From Caulobacteraceae bacterium (GTDB lineage: Bacteria > Pseudomonadota > Alphaproteobacteria > Caulobacterales > Caulobacteraceae), in the NCBI GenBank assembly GCA_019748095.1, contig JAIEQA010000138.1, positions 1-35,445 on the forward strand: a stretch of DNA of 35,445 nt. Direction: 5' to 3'. The translations under genes and the position numbers were made by a program. Shown piece by piece: positions 11,660 through 19,326 of the stretch. Every line of letters begins with the position of its first letter. The first letter of the stretch is position 1. The notes beneath the pieces were generated by a model. The model saw only the letters and a list, made by a program, of their open reading frames with translations, was not told the DNA's origin and did not search any database.

Positions 11660-12259
11660 ATGCGCCCCATCGCTCGCACCACACTCGCCCTGACCGCTGT
11701 TGCCCTGATCGCGGCCTGTGACCGGACCCCGGATCCCGCTGCGGTCGAGGCGGCTGCGACCCAGGCTGCCCCTGCACCGGTGGCCGAACCGGCCGCCCCG
11801 GTCCAGGCCGAAGGCGGCCTGGCCATCGAGGGCGAGGGTCTGCGGATCTTTGACGCCGCGGGAGCGGCCCGGGCCCTGCCCTTCGGCACACCCCAGGCGA
11901 CGGTCATTGCGGCGGTCACCGCCGCCACCGGTGGCATGGCCCCGGAGCAGAGCACCAATGCGGAATGCGGGGCGGGGCCGACCCAGTTCGCCCGCTATGA
12001 CGACGGCCTGCAGCTGCTGTTTCAGGACGAGAAATTTGCCGGCTGGTTCCTGGAATCGCCTGGCCTGACGACCGTGGACGGTGTGGGTGTGGGCACGACA
12101 CGGGCGGCGCTCGACGCGGCCCGGACCGTCACCCTGACGCCCGATTCGACCCTGGGGATCGAGTTCTCGGCCGGGGACGTGGGCGGCTTCCTGACCGCCG
12201 AAGGCGCGGCCGGTGCGGTCGAGTCGCTTTATGCCGGCCTGACCTGTTTCTTCCGCTGA
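11660..12259 (+). CDS. Secreted lipoprotein of unknown function
   Basis: A 199-residue lipoprotein. MRPIARTTLALTAVALIAAC gives a lipobox with Cys20. A Pro/Ala-rich linker (about 21-50) leads to a globular domain of about 145 residues with two Cys (AECGAGP and the near-terminal LTCFFR) that may pair. Segments such as GLRIFDAAGAARALPFGTPQATVIAAV resemble bacterial aggregation or binding lipoproteins in feel only; I do not recognise the family. The gene is divergent from the acyl-CoA ligase with 185 bases between, and followed by udk 49 bases later. Confidence 0.75.
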   Translation: MRPIARTTLALTAVALIAACDRTPDPAAVEAAATQAAPAPVAEPAAPVQAEGGLAIEGEGLRIFDAAGAARALPFGTPQATVIAAVTAATGGMAPEQSTNAECGAGPTQFARYDDGLQLLFQDEKFAGWFLESPGLTTVDGVGVGTTRAALDAARTVTLTPDSTLGIEFSAGDVGGFLTAEGAAGAVESLYAGLTCFFR

Positions 12260-12288
12260 CAGGCGGCAGCGGTTCCCAGCGGCCCGGT

Positions 12289-12307
12289 CCGGGGCTAAAG
12301 GCCCCGG
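12289..12307 (+). promoter_or_regulatory. Hairpin directly before the uridine kinase start codon
   Basis: CCGGGGC (12289-12295) and GCCCCGG (12301-12307) form a perfect 7-bp stem with a TAAAG loop. Only one base separates it from ATG 12309. It may end the upstream lipoprotein transcript or hold back translation of the kinase; there is no T run. Confidence 0.5.
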
Positions 12308-12308
12308 C

Positions 12309-12962
12309 ATGCCCATACTGATTGCGATCACCGGCGGCTCCGGCTCGGGAAAGTCGACCCTCGCCGAGACCGTCGCCGCCGTCCTTCCGGCCGGGACAGC
12401 GGTGCTCATGCGAGAGGATTCCTACTATCGCGACGCCGCCTCCCTGCCCGGCTTCGACGCGGCGACGTTCGATTTCGACGATGTCGCGGCCCGCGATCAC
12501 GATCTTTTGCTGGCCGATCTGGTGCGGCTGAAGGCGGGCAAGCCGGTCATGGCCCCGGTCTATTCCTTCATCCACCACGGGCGGGAGCCGGAGGGCGAAC
12601 GGATTCCGGCGGCGGAGGTGGTGATCGTTGAAGGCACCCACGTCCTCTGCACGCCCGCTGTGGCCGACCTCTTCGACATCCGGGTCTTTGTGGACACGCC
12701 GGCCGACATCCGCTTCATCCGCCGCCTGCTGCGCGACCAGAGCGAGCGCGGGCGGACGGCGACCTCGGTCATCGACCAGTATCTGAAGACGGTCCGGCCA
12801 GGGCATGAGCGGCTGACCGAGCCCTCCCGCACCCGGGCCGACTTCATCGTGGCCGACGCCACAGCGGCCGTGCGTCTGGACGATCCGGAAGCGATTGTCC
12901 GGCTGGCCGCCCCCCTTCTGGCCCATCCCCTGCTGGCCGGGGTGCAGGCGCGCCATCGTTAA
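12309..12962 (+). CDS. udk: Uridine kinase family protein
   Basis: A 217-residue P-loop kinase of the uridine kinase/phosphoribulokinase superfamily, expected to phosphorylate uridine (and cytidine) in pyrimidine salvage. Walker A is GGSGSGKST (about 9-17), followed by REDSYYRD and the FDFDDVAARDHDLL segment that is typical of Udk (usual form FDHPDAFD). VIVEGTHVLC is the Walker B-like strand and RRLLRDQSERGRTATSVIDQYLKTVRP the lid region. Length fits the family. The substrate is inferred from family and could differ, since the nucleoside-binding region is not standard. No SD is visible because a hairpin abuts the ATG. Confidence 0.8.
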   Translation: MPILIAITGGSGSGKSTLAETVAAVLPAGTAVLMREDSYYRDAASLPGFDAATFDFDDVAARDHDLLLADLVRLKAGKPVMAPVYSFIHHGREPEGERIPAAEVVIVEGTHVLCTPAVADLFDIRVFVDTPADIRFIRRLLRDQSERGRTATSVIDQYLKTVRPGHERLTEPSRTRADFIVADATAAVRLDDPEAIVRLAAPLLAHPLLAGVQARHR

Positions 12963-13016
12963 CCGTGGTTGACGGGGTTTCCCTGGCTTGACCATATCGG
13001 GTAACGAGGGAATCTT

Positions 13017-13664
13017 ATGAATTCGCCCATGACACCGGTGCCCGAGAGCACCCCCGAACCGGCCAAAAAGTCCGAAGACCCCCGACAGGCAAGCATCGTT
13101 CGGGAGGCCAGGCGCTATTTCATGTCCGAAGGCTATGCCGCGACGCGGATCGAACCGATCGCCCGCGCGGCGTCGGTGTCGACCGCGACCCTGTACGGCT
13201 ATTTCCCGTCCAAGGGTCATCTGTTCAGCGCGGTGATCGCCGACGCCGCTGACGACTTCCAGGCCCAGATGCGTACGGTGGGAATGGCCGGCGGAACGGC
13301 CCGCGAGCAGGTCACCACCTTCGCCACCGCCTATGCCCACTTCATGGGCGACCGCTTCGTCCGCTCGGTCTTCCGGCTCGTCATGGCCGAGCGCCCGCGA
13401 TTCCGGGAGGTCGCCGAGGGATTTTTCGAGCGTGGCCGTCAGGATTTCGGCGCGCCCCTGATCCGGGCCCTGATCGTCCTGGCCGAACGCGGCGAGCTGA
13501 AATTCCCCAAGGCCGCCTGGGCGGCGGGTCAACTGATGGGGATGATCGAACACCCGGTGTTCTTCATGCCGCTGGTCACCGGTGACGAAATGCAGACCCA
13601 GCGCACGATGGAGTGCATCGTGGAGGAAGTGGTCGAGACCTTCATGGCCCGCTACGGCACCTGA
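13017..13664 (+). CDS. TetR family transcriptional regulator
   Basis: A 215-residue regulator. After a disordered Pro/Glu-rich start, the HTH is at about 27-73 (SIVREARRYFMSEGYAATRIEPIARAASVSTATLYGYFPSKGHLFSAVI). The rest is the all-helical ligand and dimer domain, with a C-terminal part like the AefR-type TetR group (FAERGRQDF-like ERGRQDFGAPL, FMPLVTG). Inducer and targets are unknown. Upstream, TTCCCT (12979-12984) and AGGGAA (13007-13012) form an inverted repeat close to the start, a possible self-operator. It is convergent with pdxH with four bases between stops. Confidence 0.9.
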   Translation: MNSPMTPVPESTPEPAKKSEDPRQASIVREARRYFMSEGYAATRIEPIARAASVSTATLYGYFPSKGHLFSAVIADAADDFQAQMRTVGMAGGTAREQVTTFATAYAHFMGDRFVRSVFRLVMAERPRFREVAEGFFERGRQDFGAPLIRALIVLAERGELKFPKAAWAAGQLMGMIEHPVFFMPLVTGDEMQTQRTMECIVEEVVETFMARYGT

Positions 13665-13668
13665 AAGG

Positions 13669-14343
13669 TCAGGGCTGAAGGCGCGCGCGCGTCCAGCCTT
13701 CGCCGTCGCGGGTGAACCGCAGCCGGTCGTGCAGCCGGAACGGGCGATCGCGCCAGAATTCGATGACCGTCGGGGTGACCCGCCAGCCGCTCCAGCGTTC
13801 CGGCCGATCGACCTCACGACCCTCAAACCGGGCGGTTTCCCGGGCCACTGCGGCCTCCAGCGCCGCACGGCTGTCCAGAGGACGCGACTGGTCAGAGGCC
13901 CAGGCCCCGATGCGGCTTTCACGCGCCCGGCTGGCGAAATAGGCGTCGGCCTCGGCGTCGGTCACGGGCTGCACCGTCCCGCGGATCCGGACCTGGCGGC
14001 GCAGGGTCTTCCAGTGGAACAGCAGCGCCGCCGCCGGATGGGCGGCCAGTTGCAAGCCCTTCATGCTCTCGCGGTTGGAATAGAAGGTGAAACCGGTGCC
14101 ATCGACGTCTTTCAGCAGCACCATCCGGCTGTCGGGTGCGCCGTCTGCGTCCACGGTGGACAGGGCCATGGCGTTGGCGTCGTTCGGCTCATGCGCCCGG
14201 GCATCGGTCAGCCACTCGACGAACAGACCAACCGGCTCCGCACGATCGAAGATCGTCTCATCGCCATTGGCCGCGAGCGCGGCGGCATAGTCGCGGGCAT
14301 ATTCCTCGCGGGTCGGGCTGGGGGGAATGGCGTCGTGTGTCAT
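13669..14343 (-). CDS. pdxH: Pyridoxamine/pyridoxine 5'-phosphate oxidase
   Basis: A 224-residue FMN enzyme that makes pyridoxal 5'-phosphate from PNP or PMP, the last step of vitamin B6 synthesis and salvage. Seen: FMN-binding [24 protein letters not shown] (Arg73 to about 96), [13 protein letters not shown], and the C-terminal [28 protein letters not shown], which ends as the family does. ATG 14343 was chosen because it gives the family's usual N-terminus; a frame 26 codons longer is open but unlikely. It is divergent from the DnaJ-like gene, 76 bases apart. Confidence 0.96.
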   Translation of the reverse strand: MTHDAIPPSPTREEYARDYAAALAANGDETIFDRAEPVGLFVEWLTDARAHEPNDANAMALSTVDADGAPDSRMVLLKDVDGTGFTFYSNRESMKGLQLAAHPAAALLFHWKTLRRQVRIRGTVQPVTDAEADAYFASRARESRIGAWASDQSRPLDSRAALEAAVARETARFEGREVDRPERWSGWRVTPTVIEFWRDRPFRLHDRLRFTRDGEGWTRARLQP

Positions 14344-14419
14344 GGGCTGGCTATAGCAAGGGTCGTCGCAGGCCGCACGGTTAACCGGTCCTTGACCATG
14401 CGCCGGGCTTATTCGCCGC

Positions 14420-15139
14420 ATGACCTCACCCGGCCCGACCCTGAGCGAAGCCTTTGCCGTCCTCGGCCTGCATGGGCCGATGGATCAGGAAGCCGTGACC
14501 CGGGCCTTTCGTCTGGCGGTCAAGACGGCCCGGCCGGACACCGACGGCGGTGACGCCGAACGGTTTCGCCGGGTCATCGCCGCCTATCGCCTGATCCAGT
14601 CCACAGGCGAGCGGCCCGCCGCCCTCGCCGCCCCCGCGCAAGCTTCGGCGACTCTGCCGGTGGTGGTGCTGACGCCACAGCAGGCCATCGCCGGCGGGCG
14701 GGTCGAGGTCCGGCTCGGGGGCCGCACCCTGCGCATCGTCGCTCCGGCCGGGATGCGGACGGGCGAGCATCTGCGCCTGCGTGGCGCGGGCCCGGAGGGT
14801 GGAGACCTGTATCTGCCGGTCCTGATCCGGCCGACGGACGGCCTGTCGGCCTTCGGCGACGATCTGTTCATGGACTGGAGCGTCCCCCTGCGCCTGCTGT
14901 GCGACGGAGGCCGGGTCGAGATCGACACCCACGCCGGCGTGCGGTCGGCCTGGGTGACCCCGGGTCTGCATACGCCGGTCCGCCTGCGCCTACGCGACCT
15001 CGGCCTGCCGGCGCGGGGGGCCCGGGCGCAGGGTCATCTGTTCGTGGCCCTGAAGCCATCGCGGGATGCGCCCTCGGCCGCCGAGGACCTGCTGGCCCGG
15101 TTCACACGTGTCTGGACACCGGGGCGGATGGCCGCCTGA
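14420..15139 (+). CDS. DnaJ-like protein with degenerate J domain and DnaJ C-terminal domain
   Basis: A 239-residue protein. Residues 8-65 match a J domain ([50 protein letters not shown]), but the HPD tripeptide that stimulates the DnaK ATPase reads RPD. There is no Gly/Phe region or zinc domain. Residues about 80-230 follow the DnaJ/CbpA C-terminal substrate-binding fold: [44 protein letters not shown], then [40 protein letters not shown]. So it is a CbpA-shaped protein without a standard HPD. Either it is a client holder without DnaK coupling or Arg is tolerated. No SD precedes the ATG; leaderless translation is possible. Confidence 0.82.
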   Translation: MTSPGPTLSEAFAVLGLHGPMDQEAVTRAFRLAVKTARPDTDGGDAERFRRVIAAYRLIQSTGERPAALAAPAQASATLPVVVLTPQQAIAGGRVEVRLGGRTLRIVAPAGMRTGEHLRLRGAGPEGGDLYLPVLIRPTDGLSAFGDDLFMDWSVPLRLLCDGGRVEIDTHAGVRSAWVTPGLHTPVRLRLRDLGLPARGARAQGHLFVALKPSRDAPSAAEDLLARFTRVWTPGRMAA

Positions 15140-15162
15140 GGTTGCAGGAGCGCATCAAAAAG

Positions 15163-15189
15163 TGCATCATTGGTTCGTCAGTTGATGCA
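15163..15189. promoter_or_regulatory. Inverted repeat, likely operator of the toxin-antitoxin pair
   Basis: TGCATCA (15163-15169) and TGATGCA (15183-15189) are perfect arms separated by 13 bases, ending 10 bases before the antitoxin ATG. A further half-site GCATCA lies at 15152-15157. VapB-type antitoxins of the ribbon-helix-helix class bind such repeats to repress their own operon. Confidence 0.6.
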
Positions 15190-15199
15190 GGTCAGGACG

Positions 15200-15406
15200 A
15201 TGCGCACAACCATCACGATCGACGACGAGCTTCTGGCTGCGGCCGCCCGCTACAGCGGGCTGGAAGAGCCTTCGGCCATCATCAGATTCGCCCTGAAGGA
15301 CTATGTGTCCGGCGAAGCCTCCAGACGCCTTGCGGCTCTCGGAGGGACCATGCCGGATTTTGAACCGGCCCCGCGCAAGCGCCACTGGAGCGTCGAGGAA
15401 GATTGA
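15200..15406 (+). CDS. vapB: VapB-type antitoxin (ribbon-helix-helix)
   Basis: A 68-residue antitoxin. MRTTITIDDELLAAAARYSGLEEPSAIIRFALKDY is a ribbon-helix-helix DNA-binding unit of the type II antitoxin VapB family, with the typical RTTITID beta strand and helix. The C-terminal tail (about 46-68, [17 protein letters not shown]) would thread into the toxin and block its active site. ATG 15200 is preceded by AGGACG. The stop overlaps the toxin start as TTGA. Confidence 0.9.
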   Translation: MRTTITIDDELLAAAARYSGLEEPSAIIRFALKDYVSGEASRRLAALGGTMPDFEPAPRKRHWSVEED

Positions 15407-15780
15407 TCGCTCTGCTGGCGGACACCTCGATCTGGGCCGACCATTTCCGGTCGCCCGATCCCTTGATGCGACAGATGCTGTCCGACGAGCGGGTACGGAT
15501 GCATCCCTATGTGCTGGGCGAGCTCTGTATGGGGAACCTGTATCGCCGTCCGGAGGCCATGGAGTATCTGCAGGCCCTGCACATGACGCCCGCCGTCAGC
15601 GACGACGAGGTGATGCAGATGGTTGAGCAGGGAAAACTCTATGGATCGGGCCTCAGCTGGGTCGATGCCCATCTGTTGACCGCGGCGGTCCTGTCGCCGG
15701 GCGTCAAACTCTGGACCCGCGATCGTCGCCTGAACGAAGCGGCCATTCGCTTCGACCGCGCCGCCGCACTACACCACTGA
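15403..15780 (+). CDS. vapC: VapC-type PIN-domain toxin
   Basis: A 125-residue PIN-fold ribonuclease. Acidic residues that would hold Mg2+ are Asp7 (LLADTSIW), Glu40 (VLGELCMG), Asp88 ([11 protein letters not shown]) and Asp107 (LWTRDRRL). All four positions are intact, so the toxin looks active. VapC enzymes cut initiator tRNA, other tRNAs or rRNA; the target here is unknown. Translation begins at TTG 15403, overlapping the antitoxin stop by four bases, which would couple the two and keep toxin below antitoxin. The next gene, aroC, starts one base after the toxin stop, so the two may be read together. Confidence 0.9.
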   Translation: MIALLADTSIWADHFRSPDPLMRQMLSDERVRMHPYVLGELCMGNLYRRPEAMEYLQALHMTPAVSDDEVMQMVEQGKLYGSGLSWVDAHLLTAAVLSPGVKLWTRDRRLNEAAIRFDRAAALHH

Positions 15781-15781
15781 C

Positions 15782-16867
15782 ATGTCCCACAACACCTTCG
15801 GCCATCTTTTCCGCGTCACCACCTGGGGCGAGAGCCACGGCCCGGCCATCGGCTGTGTCGTCGACGGCTGCCCGCCGCTGATGTCCCTGACCGAGGCCGA
15901 CCTGCAGCCGTGGCTGGATCGCAGGAAGCCCGGCGGTAGCCGTTTCGTCACCCAGCGCAAAGAAAGCGACACCGCCCGCATCCTGTCCGGGGTCTTCGAC
16001 GACGGCGCGGGGCCCGTGACCACGGGCGCACCGATCGCCATCCATATCGACAATGAGGACGCCCGGTCGAAAGACTACGGCGACATCGCCCGGGCCTATC
16101 GGCCGGGCCATGCGGACATGACCTATCAGGTCAAATACGGCGTAAGGGACCACCGGGGCGGCGGTCGCTCCTCGGCGCGCGAGACCGCCAGCCGCGTCGC
16201 GGCCGGAGCCGTGGCGCGCAAGTTGCTGGGTCCGGGCATCGTCATCCGCGCGGGCGTCGTCCAGCTGGGGCCCCACCGGATCGCCCCCGACGCGGTGGAT
16301 TTCGACGCCGTCTATGACAACCCCCTGTTCGTCGCCTCGGCCGACGTCGTCCCGGCTTGGGAGAAATATCTGGACGGGGTGCGCAAGGCCGGGTCGTCGA
16401 TCGGGGCCATCGTGGCGCTGGAGGTCACGGGCGTGCCCGCCGGCTGGGGCGCGCCCCTGTACGGCAAGCTGGACGCAGAACTGGCCGCCGCCATGATGTC
16501 GATCAATGCGGTCAAGGGCATCGAGATCGGGGCCGGCTTCGGCTCGGCCGAACTGTCGGGCGAGGACAATGCCGACGAGATGCGGCTGGGCCCGGATGGC
16601 GAGATCGCGTTCCAGTCCAACCACGCCGGCGGCGTGCTGGGCGGAATCTCCACTGGCCAACCCCTGACCGCGCGGATCGCGTTCAAGCCGACCTCGTCGA
16701 TCCTGACGCCGCGGCGGACCGTCACCCGCGACGGCACCGAGACTGACCTGCGCACCACCGGGCGGCATGACCCGTGCGTGGCCCTGCGCGGGGTCCCGGT
16801 GGTCGAGGCCATGGCGGCCTGCGTTCTGGCCGACGCCTTCCTGAGGCACCGCGCCCAGATCGGCTGA
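15782..16867 (+). CDS. aroC: Chorismate synthase
   Basis: A 361-residue FMNH2-dependent lyase that converts 5-enolpyruvylshikimate 3-phosphate to chorismate, the last step of the shikimate pathway. Signatures: [17 protein letters not shown] (about 13-29), [35 protein letters not shown] (flavin/phosphate binding), [19 protein letters not shown] and [17 protein letters not shown]. Full length for the family. ATG 15782 begins two bases after the VapC stop. An essential biosynthetic gene placed behind a toxin-antitoxin pair is unusual; it may have its own promoter within vapC. Confidence 0.97.
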   Translation: MSHNTFGHLFRVTTWGESHGPAIGCVVDGCPPLMSLTEADLQPWLDRRKPGGSRFVTQRKESDTARILSGVFDDGAGPVTTGAPIAIHIDNEDARSKDYGDIARAYRPGHADMTYQVKYGVRDHRGGGRSSARETASRVAAGAVARKLLGPGIVIRAGVVQLGPHRIAPDAVDFDAVYDNPLFVASADVVPAWEKYLDGVRKAGSSIGAIVALEVTGVPAGWGAPLYGKLDAELAAAMMSINAVKGIEIGAGFGSAELSGEDNADEMRLGPDGEIAFQSNHAGGVLGGISTGQPLTARIAFKPTSSILTPRRTVTRDGTETDLRTTGRHDPCVALRGVPVVEAMAACVLADAFLRHRAQIG

Positions 16868-16877
16868 CGCGGTCAGG

Positions 16878-17411
16878 TCAAAGATACAGGGTCGGCAAAT
16901 ACGGTTCGCCGAGGACCACGGCAGCGACCCCAACCTGCATGACCAGCAACAGCGTGATCACCGTGCCGATCGAAGGTCTGGCCCGGCGCACCGCCAGAAC
17001 GGTCAGAACCAGCAGGAACCCCACGACGGCGGCATGGACGGGCCATGGACCGAGCCCCCACGACAGACCGAGGCGGGCCTCGTCGTTCGGGTTCATGACG
17101 CTGACCCCTGCGGCCAGCAACCGCATCAGGAAGGCGGCCAGGACGGTGGCGAAACCCACGACCTCCGATCCCCGCGAGATCAGCCACAGGCCGAACAGGC
17201 CTTGCACCAGGGTGATCGCCGGCCCCGCACCGTCCACCAGATTGCGGTGGAGGTCGGAGCTGTAGCTGCCACTGGTGAGGCCCGCGCTGTTGACCCGGAT
17301 GAAGACGTCATAGCCCAGACCGAACGCCATGAGCCCGTGCGCCGCCTCATGCACGGCGAAGGTCGCCACGACAATCGCCAGACCCCAGCCGGCAGTTCGA
17401 ATGATCTGCAT
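16878..17411 (-). CDS. M50-like membrane zinc metallopeptidase (small)
   Basis: A 177-residue membrane protein with about four hydrophobic segments. The first carries FAVHEAAHGLMAF, an HExxH zinc motif (His21, Glu22, His25) typical of intramembrane site-2-type proteases. Then comes VDGAGPAITLVQG, and within the third helix MNPNDEARLG (Asn107-Asp110), which could supply the third zinc ligand as the NPxxDG motif does in S2P enzymes. There is no PDZ domain. The size suggests a minimal member with unknown substrate. It is convergent with aroC, with ten bases between. Confidence 0.7.
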   Translation of the reverse strand: MQIIRTAGWGLAIVVATFAVHEAAHGLMAFGLGYDVFIRVNSAGLTSGSYSSDLHRNLVDGAGPAITLVQGLFGLWLISRGSEVVGFATVLAAFLMRLLAAGVSVMNPNDEARLGLSWGLGPWPVHAAVVGFLLVLTVLAVRRARPSIGTVITLLLVMQVGVAAVVLGEPYLPTLYL

Positions 17412-17505
17412 GCCCCAGCCCCCTTGGAAAGTCTGACCCTAACCGCCAGTCCGGGCGGCCGCCGCTTACAAATGGGTCATTTTCCGTTCACCCTGTTGCG
17501 GCTAG

Positions 17506-17787
17506 ATGGCCGCCATGACCCAGATCGCCCGCCGCCTCACCGTCCTGTCCGCCCTGATTGCGGGATCGCTTCTGCTTCAGGGCTGTCTGGTCGGGGCCGT
17601 GGTCGGGACAGCCGGCGCGGTCGTCGGCGGCACAGCCAGGGCGACGGGGGCGGTTGTCGGGGCCGGTTTCGACGCCGTCACCACCTCGGACGAGGAAACC
17701 CGGGCCAAACGCGAGCGCGAGCAGCGCGACTACGAACGCGAACAGCGTCGTTGCGAGCAGCGCCGCGCCAACGGCCAGCGCTGCTGA
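17506..17787 (+). CDS. Small lipoprotein with glycine-rich segment and charged tail
   Basis: A 93-residue protein (or 90 from the ATG at 17515). The signal ends in LLLQGC with Cys27, a lipobox. A Gly/Ala/Val-rich stretch (VGAVVGTAGAVVGGTARATGAVVGAGFD, split here over about residues 29-58) is of the glycine-zipper kind, which can lie in or on a membrane. The tail is highly charged (TRAKREREQRDYEREQRRCEQRR). Function unknown. Its TGA stop directly abuts the stop codon of queE on the other strand. Confidence 0.75.
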   Translation: MAAMTQIARRLTVLSALIAGSLLLQGCLVGAVVGTAGAVVGGTARATGAVVGAGFDAVTTSDEETRAKREREQRDYEREQRRCEQRRANGQRC

Positions 17788-18423
17788 TCAGCGGACGCCG
17801 ATGTATTTGTGGGTCTGGACGCTGAGCCGCCATTTCGGATGGCGCAGGCAGTAGTCCAGGGCCGCGGCCGTATTGGCCGCCTGATCCGGACCGTCCATCG
17901 GCTGCAGCCAGAAGCGCTCGAAATCCAGATCCTCGAACCGGTCCGGCATGGCCAGCGGCTGGGGATAGACCAGCTTCAGCTCCGCGCCCGACGTCTGGAC
18001 CACCGGGGCCGCGGCCTTGGGACTGACGCAGATCCAGTCGACGCCCGGCGGCACCGGCAGGGTGCCGTTGGTCTCGACCGCGATGTCGAAACCGCGGTCA
18101 TGCAGGGCCGCGATCAGGGGTTGATCCAGCTGCAGCAGGGGCTCGCCCCCGGTGCAGACCACCAGTTTCGGATCGCCCGGCCGGCCGATCCACAGGGCGG
18201 CGATGTGATCGGCCAGCGCCTGGGCATCGGCGAACTTTCCGCCCCCATCCCCATCGGTGCCGACGAAATCGGTGTCGCAGAAGCTGCAGACCGCCGTGGC
18301 CCGGTCCTGTTCGCGCCCGCTCCAAAGGTTGCAGCCGGCAAAGCGCAGGAAGACGGCCGGGCGACCGGCCTGACCGCCCTCTCCCTGCACCGTCAGGAAG
18401 GCCTCCTTGACCGCATAGCTCAC
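17788..18423 (-). CDS. queE: 7-carboxy-7-deazaguanine synthase
   Basis: A 211-residue radical SAM enzyme that forms 7-carboxy-7-deazaguanine from 6-carboxytetrahydropterin in queuosine synthesis. The cluster motif is the long proteobacterial form: Cys31, then Cys46 and Cys49 ([26 protein letters not shown] region, three Cys). [12 protein letters not shown] is the SAM-binding GGEP region and WICVSPKA a conserved strand. Start is GTG 18423, sharing GTGA with the queC stop, so it is coupled to queC. Confidence 0.95.
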   Translation of the reverse strand: MSYAVKEAFLTVQGEGGQAGRPAVFLRFAGCNLWSGREQDRATAVCSFCDTDFVGTDGDGGGKFADAQALADHIAALWIGRPGDPKLVVCTGGEPLLQLDQPLIAALHDRGFDIAVETNGTLPVPPGVDWICVSPKAAAPVVQTSGAELKLVYPQPLAMPDRFEDLDFERFWLQPMDGPDQAANTAAALDYCLRHPKWRLSVQTHKYIGVR

Positions 18424-19139
18424 CGGTTGGCCACCCAGTCGCGCCAGCCGTCGGCGCGCAGTTCGCAGGCCGGACAGTCGCCGCAGCCATAGCCCCAGTC
18501 ATGCCGCTGCGACCGGTCGCCCCGGTAGCAGGTGTGCGACTCCTCCACGATCAGTTCGACGAGAGCATCCCCGCCCAGATCATGCGCCAGCGCCCAGGTC
18601 TGGCTCTTGGTCAGGGCCATCAGGGGCGTCTCGATCGGCGACGGCCGGTCCAGACCCAGGGCCAGCGCCCGCTCCATGGCGTCGATCGTGTCACGCCGGC
18701 AGTCGGGGTAGCCCGAGAAGTCGGTCTCGCACATACCGCCGACCAGCACCTCCAGCCCGCGCCGGTCGGCCAGGGCCGCCGCCGCCGTCAGGAAGATCAG
18801 GTTACGGCCGGGGACGAAGGTGTTGGGCAGGCCCCGCGCCCCGACCTCGATGGCGCGATCCGTCGTCATGGCGGTCTCGCCGATGGCCCCGAAGCCGGTC
18901 AGGTCGACGACATGGTCCGGCCCCAGCCGATCGGCGAGGCCGGGCAGCACCTGCGCCATTCCCGCCCGCACCCGCAGCCGGGCCTCCATCTCGACCGCGT
19001 GGCGCTGTCCATAGTCGAAGCCGACGGTCTCGACGCGCGCGAACCGGTGCAGCGCCCAGGCCAGGCAGGTGGCGCTGTCCTGCCCGCCCGAGAACAGGAC
19101 AAGGGCGCTGCGGTCGAGGGGATGTCGAGAATCGGTCAT
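18420..19139 (-). CDS. queC: 7-cyano-7-deazaguanine synthase
   Basis: A 239-residue ATP-dependent enzyme that turns 7-carboxy-7-deazaguanine into preQ0, the step after Que[19 protein letters not shown] holds the PP-loop (SGGQDS, residues 17-22). [17 protein letters not shown] and [15 protein letters not shown] are family signatures, and four Cys in TCYRGD...[13 protein letters not shown] bind zinc. queC and queE form an operon. No preQ1 riboswitch pattern was seen in the 187 bases upstream. Confidence 0.96.
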   Translation of the reverse strand: MTDSRHPLDRSALVLFSGGQDSATCLAWALHRFARVETVGFDYGQRHAVEMEARLRVRAGMAQVLPGLADRLGPDHVVDLTGFGAIGETAMTTDRAIEVGARGLPNTFVPGRNLIFLTAAAALADRRGLEVLVGGMCETDFSGYPDCRRDTIDAMERALALGLDRPSPIETPLMALTKSQTWALAHDLGGDALVELIVEESHTCYRGDRSQRHDWGYGCGDCPACELRADGWRDWVANR

Positions 19140-19326
19140 GACGGTCCTGCGGTCGGCCGGAGGCCGCGCGCATCGGTTTCAGTGCTGCAGTGGGAAAGGA
19201 GAATCGTTCCCTACACCAGCCGAAGGCGGCGCGCAAAACGCGGCGTCAACCCCGAAAGTTCCACCTTAACGATTATTCAAACGGTTGCGACCTAATGTCC
19301 GACAGTAGCACGGAGTATCGGCCAGT

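Noticed and set aside
12129..13922. 597-codon open frame spanning udk and the TetR gene on the minus strand
   Set aside because: Covers two well-supported genes of the other strand and has no family pattern.
19140..19326. preQ1 riboswitch before queC
   Set aside because: Looked for preQ1 class I and II patterns in the queC upstream region; none visible by eye.
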